Source: Streptomyces sp. P3 (lineage in GTDB: Bacteria > Actinomycetota > Actinomycetes > Streptomycetales > Streptomycetaceae). From it: a stretch of DNA of 64,000 bases. The DNA lies in contig JAFEKX020000001.1 of NCBI GenBank assembly GCA_016893485.2, forward strand, positions 6,155,501 to 6,219,500. Direction: 5' to 3'. Both the position numbers and the translations under genes were made by a program. Shown here one piece after another: positions 59,097 to 64,000 of this stretch (positions are counted from its first letter, which is position 1; each line of letters starts with the position of its first letter). Under the pieces are notes generated by a model that did not search any database, had not been told where the DNA came from, and worked only from the letters and a program-made list of their open reading frames with translations.

Positions 59097-59497
59097 CCGA
59101 CAAGACCGCCCTCACCCCCAAGACCCACACCGCCCCGCCCGCGAAGTTCTCGCACGGCGTCCGCAAGGGGAACATCCTCCAGGTCGCCGGCCAGGTCGGC
59201 TTCCTCCCCGCCGAGGAGGGCAAGCCGCCCACCCCGGCCGGCCCGACCCTGCGCGAGCAGACCCTCCAGACCCTCGCCAACGTCGAGGCGATCCTCGAGG
59301 AGGGCGGCGCGAGCTGGGAGGACGCGGTGATGATCCGCGTCTACCTGACGGACGTCGACCACTTCGCCGAGATGAACGCGATCTACAACGAGTACTTCGA
59401 GGGCCGCGTCGAGATCCCCGCCGCCCGCACGACGGTCTACGTCGGTCTGCCCGCAGGACTGCTCATCGAGATCGACGCGCTGGCCGTGCTGGGCTGA
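59093..59497 (+). CDS. ridA: RidA-family enamine/imine deaminase
   Basis: This intact 134-residue trimeric enzyme of the Rid superfamily hydrolyses 2-aminoacrylate-type enamines released by PLP dehydratases to keto acids and ammonia. The conserved catalytic arginine is in PAARTTVYVGLPAG, and the RVYLTDVDHFAEMNAIY segment is typical. The ATG overlaps the IclR stop (ATGA). The pairing with a fold-III dehydratase in one cluster gives a direct substrate. The extended N-terminus (about 18 residues) suggests a Rid subgroup other than housekeeping RidA. Confidence 0.9.
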   Translation: MTDKTALTPKTHTAPPAKFSHGVRKGNILQVAGQVGFLPAEEGKPPTPAGPTLREQTLQTLANVEAILEEGGASWEDAVMIRVYLTDVDHFAEMNAIYNEYFEGRVEIPAARTTVYVGLPAGLLIEIDALAVLG

Positions 59498-59543
59498 CCA
59501 GCCTCTTGAGCTGACACTGCCCCAACTCCCGCACACCGTAGGA

Positions 59544-59573
59544 CGGTTCGGCACCCCGAGGGGTGCCGAACCG
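59544..59573. terminator. Hairpin between ridA and the GntP permease gene
   Basis: CGGTTCGGCACCC pairs with GGGTGCCGAACCG around a 4-nt loop. Lying inside the cluster, it should reduce read-through into the permease gene, which may have its own promoter. Confidence 0.78.
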
Positions 59574-59627
59574 CGATCCCCCTGCTCGAAAGCCCCATGC
59601 TCTTACGACGACAACGAGGACCCCACC

Positions 59628-61102
59628 ATGTCCCTACCGCTCGCCGCGACCGCCCCCGCGACCCCACCCCACACCGGAGGCCTGCTGCTCCTGCTCGACG
59701 GCACGGCAGGCCTGTTGACGGTCGCCGCCCTCGGGATCGCGCTCCTCCTCTTCCTGATCATCAAGGTCAGACTCCAGCCCTTCGTGGCCCTCCTCGCCGT
59801 CTCCATAACCGTCGGCCTGCTGTCGGGCCTCTCCGTCACCGAACTCTTCGGCACAGTCCAGCGCTCCGACGCCGTCTCCACCATCGAGTCCGGCATGGGC
59901 GGCATCCTCGGCCATGTCGCGATCATCATCGGCCTGGGCACGATGCTCGGCGCGATCCTCGAAGTCAGCGGCGGCGCAGAGGTGTTGGCGTCCCGGCTGC
60001 TGAACCTCTTCGGGGAGAAGCGGGCGCCCCTCGCCATGGGCCTCACTGGCCTGATCTTCGGCATCCCGGTCTTCTTCGACGTCGGCATCTTCGTCCTCGC
60101 GCCGATCGTGTACGCCGCCGCCAAGCGCGGCGGCAAGTCGATCCTGCTGTACTGCCTGCCGCTGCTCGCCGGCCTGTCGATGACCCACGCGTTCCTGCCG
60201 CCGCACCCGGCCCGGTGGCCGCGGCCGGACTGCTGCACGTCCAGCTCGGCTGGGTCATCCTCATGGGCATCGTCTGCGGCATCCCCGCCGTGCTCGCCGC
60301 GTGGGCCTACGCCGCCTGGGTCGGCAAGCGGATCTTCGTCGCCGTACCGCAGGACATGGTCGAGGCGGCGGCCGAGGCGAAGCAGGCCGTCATCGACGAG
60401 CAGCGGGAGTCCGGCGTCGTACCGCAGGAGAAGCCGGTGTCGCTCGGCACGGTCCTCGCGATCATCGGTACGCCCCTCGTCCTGATCCTCGCGGCCACGT
60501 TCTCGTCGATCGCCTTCGACCCGTCGACCGGCCGCTCGGTGCTGGAGTTCTTCGGCAGCCCGTTCGTCGCGCTGACCATCGCGCTCCTCCTCGCGTACTA
60601 CCTCCTGGGTCTGCGCCGCGGCTGGTCCCGCAAGTCCCTGGAGACCGTCTCCACCGCGTCCCTCAAGCCGGTCGGCAACATCCTGCTGGTCGTCGGCGCG
60701 GGTGGGATCTTCGGCGCCGTCCTGAAGGCGAGCGGGGTCGCGCAGGCCCTCTCGGACACCTTCCACGACGTGGGCCTGCCGGTGCTGGTCCTGTCGTACC
60801 TGATCTCGCTGGTCCTACGGGTCGCACAGGGTTCGGCGACGGTCGCGATCGTGACGACGGCGGGCATCGTGGCCCCGCTGCTCGCCGAGGGCGACCACTC
60901 GCAGGCGTTCGTCGCCCTGGTCATCATGGCGATCTCGGCGGGTTCGATCTTCGCCTCGCACGTCAACGACGGCGGCTTCTGGATGGTGGCGAAGTACTTC
61001 GGGATCAGCGAGCGGGACACCCTGAAGACGTGGACCGTGCTGGAGTCGGTGCTGTCGGTCGCGGGGTTCGCGGTCGCCGCGGTGCTCAGCCTGTTCGTCT
61101 AG
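59628..61102 (+). CDS. GntP-family sugar-acid / D-serine permease (frameshifted)
   Basis: This permease of about 491 residues has 12 or more helices and the family segments GGILGHVAIIIGLGTMLGAILE, GLTGLIFGIPVFFDVGIFVL, MTHAFLPPHPGPVAAAGLL and ASHVNDGGFWMVAKYF. One base is lost near 60210 in the proline/glycine part. GntP members carry gluconate and related acids, and the subgroup DsdX carries D-serine. In this cluster the cargo could be gluconate, N-acetyl-D-glucosaminate or D-serine. The ATG has the upstream GAGGACC; the hairpin at 59544 precedes it. Confidence 0.9.
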
Positions 61103-61155
61103 TCCCATTTGACGCGGTGCCATGTAGGCGTCTGATAACGAAGTAGGGGCCGACT

Positions 61156-61808
61156 GTGCCCGACACAGGATCGTCGACCATACTGCCCGCTGTGGAGCAG
61201 CGCATAGGTTCGAGCAGCCAGCCCCTGGAGGGCGCCGGATTCGACCCGGCCTTCGTCCCCGGGCTCACCGCACCCGCCGGGTCCTCCGACAAGCCGGAGG
61301 ACGCGAAGGCAGAGGCGGCGGAGCCGGAGGAGTCGTCGGTCGAGGAGCCCGAGGTCGAGAAGGTGGACTTCGAGAAGGCCGTTGCCGAGGACGACGCCGA
61401 CGCCGACCCGGATGAATCCGGCGAGGGTTCGTCCGAGGAGTCGTCCGAGGACGGTCCGGTCTTCGAGGCCTCCGACCGCCGTGCGGAGATCGTCGCGGAC
61501 GCGAAGGGCGTACGACTGCGCCTGGACGACCAGGCGTGCGAGTTCCGCTGGGACGAGATCGGCGCGATAGAGACCGAGTCCCCGCGCTTCGGCAAGCGGT
61601 TCACCATCACCGTCCACACCCTGACCGCCGTTGGTACCCGATCGAGATCGAGGCGGCGGCCAGGAGCAGGTTCGCGGAGTGGGAGTCGCGGCTCGACGCG
61701 GTGCTCGACGCGTACTTCGACGACGGCGACGAGGCCGAGGACGACGAGTCCGCCGAGGTGGACGAGGCGGCGCTCGCCGAGGCGGAGGCCGAGGTCCGCA
61801 AGGACTAG
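61156..61808 (+). CDS. Acidic hypothetical protein (frameshifted)
   Basis: This protein of about 217 residues has a disordered, very acidic N-terminal half (EEPEVEKVDFEKAVAEDD and similar) and a small beta-rich domain, VRLRLDDQACEFRWDEIGAI, followed by HRRWYPIEIE and a helix WESRLDAVLDAYF. A break near 61630 separates the last two parts. The GTG at 61156 lacks a strong ribosome-binding site. It is not obviously linked to the permease upstream. No function is assigned. Confidence 0.7.
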
Positions 61809-61821
61809 GGGTTGTCCTGGG

Positions 61822-63078
61822 TCAGAGCCAGCTCGGGCTCAGGGCGATCTCCCGGAGCTGCTTCAGGGTCAGGGCCGGGGTCGTGCGGGTCGCCGGGGTG
61901 TCCTGGGCGCCGGAGTTGAAGGCGCTGATCACCACCCGCTTCCCGTCGGTGCGGAGGGTGTCGACGGTCCACATCGCGACCGAGCCGCCCTTCTCGCCCG
62001 TGCCCTGGTGCACGACGACCTTCGTGCCGTCGGACAGGACCTCCGTGCCGGAGCCGAACAGGTCGCCCTCGACATCCGCCATGTCGGCCTGGACGTTGAC
62101 CTGGACGAGGCTCTTGCCCTTGCCGTCGTCGACGACGACATAGCCGAACCCGGCGTCGTCGTTGGCACCGGTCTCGGACACCTTGAGATCCTTCGGCAGC
62201 AGGGTCCGCAGCGTGGAACTCACGGACACGGAGACGCCCGTGTCGTCCGAACCCGGCTGTGTGGTCCGCGAGTTCGGGTCCCGCGGGATCGCGTCGATCG
62301 CCTTCCGCCACACCGTCGCGGCGGCCAGCTTCGTCAACTGGGCCGAGGACAGCGGCGGTTGGCTCCTGCTGATCGGCGCGTCCTTCTCGGCGGCGGCATT
62401 CCACTCGTTGACGCTCACGTACTGCCCCTGAGGGGTGACGAGTTCGGCGTTCCACCGCTTGGTGTCCACCCGCCGGTCCGGGTACTCGTACCCCCGCATC
62501 ACCATCACCACCGACCCGTCCGCCAGCCGGCTCGTGACGCACGAGGCGTAGTGCGCGTACGCCTGCCCCGGGCACTGGGTCGCCTGCCGCGCCTGGTCGC
62601 TCCCCGGCCGCAGCCGGTCCAGGCCGACGCTGATGGCGGACGCGCCCTTCCCGTCGTCGTACACGAGTTGGACGTACGGCGACGGTTCCTCGTCCGTGCC
62701 GCGGGCCTCGGCCTTCGTGAACGTGCCCTCGGGGAGCAGCCTTTCGAGCGTGCGGATCAACGCGTCGCCGGAGACGGGGGCGGGGGTGGAGGAGGAGGCG
62801 GCGGGGGAGAGGGTCGAAGTGGCCGCGGAACCATGCCGGTCGGCCGGGTCCCCGCTCGGCACGAGCAGCGCGCCGCCGACGCCGACGAGGGCGATACCGG
62901 CCGCGCCGCCCATCACCGCGGCGTTGCGGCGTCGTAGCAGCCGGCGTCGGCCCTTGAGGGCGCCCGCGGTGGCGAGGGCGGCGCGGTCGGTGTCGAAGGC
63001 GTTGCCCGCCTCGTGCAGGCCGGCGGCGAGCCGTTCCTCGAACGGGTCGAGGTGTTCGCTGTGCTGGACGTCGGGCAT
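61822..63078 (-). CDS. Membrane protein downstream of ECF sigma gene, putative anti-sigma factor
   Basis: This intact 418-residue protein has a cytoplasmic N-terminus of about 50 residues (EERLAAGLHEAGNAFDTDRAALATAG), then a basic stretch, then one helix, AAVMGGAAGIALVGVGGALLV, and an outside domain of about 340 residues. It follows the sigma gene by about 50 bp, the common arrangement for a sigma factor and its membrane anti-sigma factor. The cytoplasmic part lacks a recognisable zinc-binding HxxxCxxC motif, so the anti-sigma role is inferred from position. The signal sensed is unknown. Confidence 0.72.
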   Translation of the reverse strand: MPDVQHSEHLDPFEERLAAGLHEAGNAFDTDRAALATAGALKGRRRLLRRRNAAVMGGAAGIALVGVGGALLVPSGDPADRHGSAATSTLSPAASSSTPAPVSGDALIRTLERLLPEGTFTKAEARGTDEEPSPYVQLVYDDGKGASAISVGLDRLRPGSDQARQATQCPGQAYAHYASCVTSRLADGSVVMVMRGYEYPDRRVDTKRWNAELVTPQGQYVSVNEWNAAAEKDAPISRSQPPLSSAQLTKLAAATVWRKAIDAIPRDPNSRTTQPGSDDTGVSVSVSSTLRTLLPKDLKVSETGANDDAGFGYVVVDDGKGKSLVQVNVQADMADVEGDLFGSGTEVLSDGTKVVVHQGTGEKGGSVAMWTVDTLRTDGKRVVISAFNSGAQDTPATRTTPALTLKQLREIALSPSWL

Positions 63079-63126
63079 GGCAAACCACCGTTTCGTATCA
63101 GGGAGTTGACGCGAGAGGCGCCGGTG

Positions 63127-63644
63127 TCAGGGGCGGGCGTATTCGTCGAGGTTCTCGCCGAGCAGCTCCCGCAGTCGGCCGAGCGCGCGGACGCAGCGGG
63201 TGCGGACGGCGGCCGAGCTGACGTGCATCACCTCGGCGGTCTCCTCGACGGACCGGTCCTCCCAGTACCGCAGGACGACGACGGCGCGGTCCTTGGCGGG
63301 CAGCCGGGAGAGGGCCTGGAGGAGGGTCAGCCGGGCGGGGTGTCGGCGCCCAGGACGCCGGGGTCGGGCAGGTCGGGCAGGGTGTCGGTGGCGCGTTCGG
63401 TGCTGCTGCGGCGCCGCTGGTGGGCGAGGAACGTACGGGTGAGGACGGTCTGGGCGTACCCGGCGGGGTTGCCGACCCGGGCGAGCCGTCCCCAGCCGAC
63501 GTACAGCTTGCCGAGGGTCTCCTGGACGAGGTCCTCCGCGAGATGGGTGTCCCCGGCGGTCAGCAGACACGCGGACCGGTAGAGATGCCCGGCCCGCGCG
63601 GCCGCGAACTCCGCGTACTCGTCGGCACGTCCGTGACGTCTCAT
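63127..63644 (-). CDS. ECF RNA polymerase sigma factor, SigE-like family (frameshifted)
   Basis: After one repair near 63340 this is a sigma factor of about 172 residues. Region 2 is EFAAARAGHLYRSACLLTAGD and EDLVQETLGKLYVGWGRLARV; region 4 is LSRLPAKDRAVVVLRYWEDR followed by the helix-turn-helix SVEETAEVMHVSSAAVRTRC. This is the SigE-family (actinobacterial, short-linker) pattern. It should direct RNA polymerase to a stress regulon and its own operon with the downstream membrane protein. Confidence 0.88.
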
Positions 63645-63857
63645 GCCTGATCCCCCTGCCCCCGCGGGCTGTTGCCGGCGCCGCCTTCACTTGTACTGAT
63701 GCGGTGGGCCCGGGTAAATGTTTCAGACCGGGCGGAGCGGCGGCCGGGCGGGGGCGCTGTGCGTACGTGCGTCCGCGTCGAGGCCACCTTGTCGCCGGGT
63801 GCTCGCCGCGGGGACCATGTCCCCGACCGGGCACAACCGTTGCACCGGGGAACTGCC

Positions 63858-64000
63858 GTGTTCGACAACCTGCGGGACCTGGACAAGCTCAAGGACAAGG
63901 CGGAGGAGATCGCCGAGGAGCACGGGGACAAGATCGCCGGGGGCTGGAGAGGGCCGGGGACCTCGTCGACGAGAAGACGGACGGGAAGCACGGCGAGCAG
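63858..64000 (+). CDS. MT0933-like antitoxin-family small protein, partial (frameshifted)
   Basis: The start of a small helical, highly charged protein reads MFDNLRDLDKLKDKAEEIAE from GTG at 63858, then EEHGDKIAGG and, after one lost base near 63942, LERAGDLVDEKTDGKHGEQ to the window edge. It matches the MT0933/Rv0909 group annotated as antitoxins, although many such Streptomyces proteins have no toxin partner. The gene is truncated by the window end. Confidence 0.72.
   Translation, partial: MFDNLRDLDKLKDKAEEIAEEHGDKIAGGWRGPGTSSTRRRTGSTAS

Noticed and set aside
1-64000. Widespread pseudogene decay, as in a reduced genome
   Set aside because: Breaks fall evenly in essential and accessory genes, sequence on both sides stays conserved, and a one-base repair is enough in nearly all cases.
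63858-64000. Toxin-antitoxin system
   Set aside because: Only the start of an MT0933-like gene is visible and no toxin gene lies upstream. Such proteins often occur alone in Streptomyces.
1-64000. tRNA, rRNA, riboswitch, prophage or insertion sequence
   Set aside because: No cloverleaf, conserved RNA core, integrase, transposase or terminal inverted repeats were recognised. A covariance-model scan could still reveal a small RNA.

Overview
The window is chromosomal DNA from a Streptomyces or a very close relative. This rests on the very high GC content, GTG starts, ATGA/GTGA four-base gene overlaps, a mycothiol conjugate amidase gene, a perfect DmdR-type iron box, GTP-type PEP carboxykinase, and gene neighbours typical of the conserved Streptomyces chromosome core. 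I see no integrase, transposase, phage gene, CRISPR array, tRNA or rRNA.

An important caveat is that about sixty reading-frame breaks run through otherwise well conserved genes. At most breaks I inspected, restoring one base in a G or C run recovers the family's normal sequence. I therefore read nearly all of them as sequence errors. Genes are given their full rebuilt extents and the approximate break points are noted. One aldo/keto reductase also lacks about 80 internal codons and is listed as a pseudogene.

Layout. 1-9200: end of a zinc alcohol dehydrogenase; an iron-siderophore ABC uptake set (two permeases and a binding lipoprotein) behind an iron box; a VOC protein; an S51-type peptidase with a 24-bp minisatellite; the broken aldo/keto reductase; an amidase; a first msrA; two G-rich non-coding stretches. 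9200-27700: a threonine-dehydratase-like enzyme, DUF4291, DUF4304, a second msrA, a cystathionine gamma-synthase/lyase, a sigma-like gene with a small membrane protein, MarR, threonine deaminase with an ACT domain, a DrrAB-like ABC exporter with an operator in its promoter, greA, DUF4307, mca, a STAND/TPR regulator and a DUF255 protein. 27800-34400: four genes joined by 4-base overlaps: two family-2 glycosyltransferases (one with a GtrA domain), a GT39-like integral transferase and a secreted copper radical oxidase. 34400-39700: TetR plus a 14-TM exporter, a hemolysin-III protein and pckG. 39800-50000: two kinase genes, a PP2C phosphatase, vWA proteins and a TelA-like protein, resembling TerY-P / tellurite-type phosphosignalling modules. 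50000-54200: an aminotransferase, a KAP NTPase fused to a receiver-like domain, and a trypsin-like secreted protease. 54200-61100: a catabolic cluster (amidohydrolase, fold-III PLP dehydratase, PfkB sugar-acid kinase, IclR regulator, RidA, GntP permease). 61100-64000: an acidic protein, a putative anti-sigma membrane protein, an ECF sigma factor, and the start of an MT0933-like gene.

The most interesting units are three. The 54-61 kb cluster has the right enzyme set to degrade N-acetyl-D-glucosaminate, the acid released by oxidative chitin cleavage, although it would usually be annotated as D-amino-acid metabolism. The glycosyltransferase plus copper-oxidase operon may make and oxidatively process an extracellular glycan. 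The KAP-receiver fusion protein has no obvious partner kinase here.
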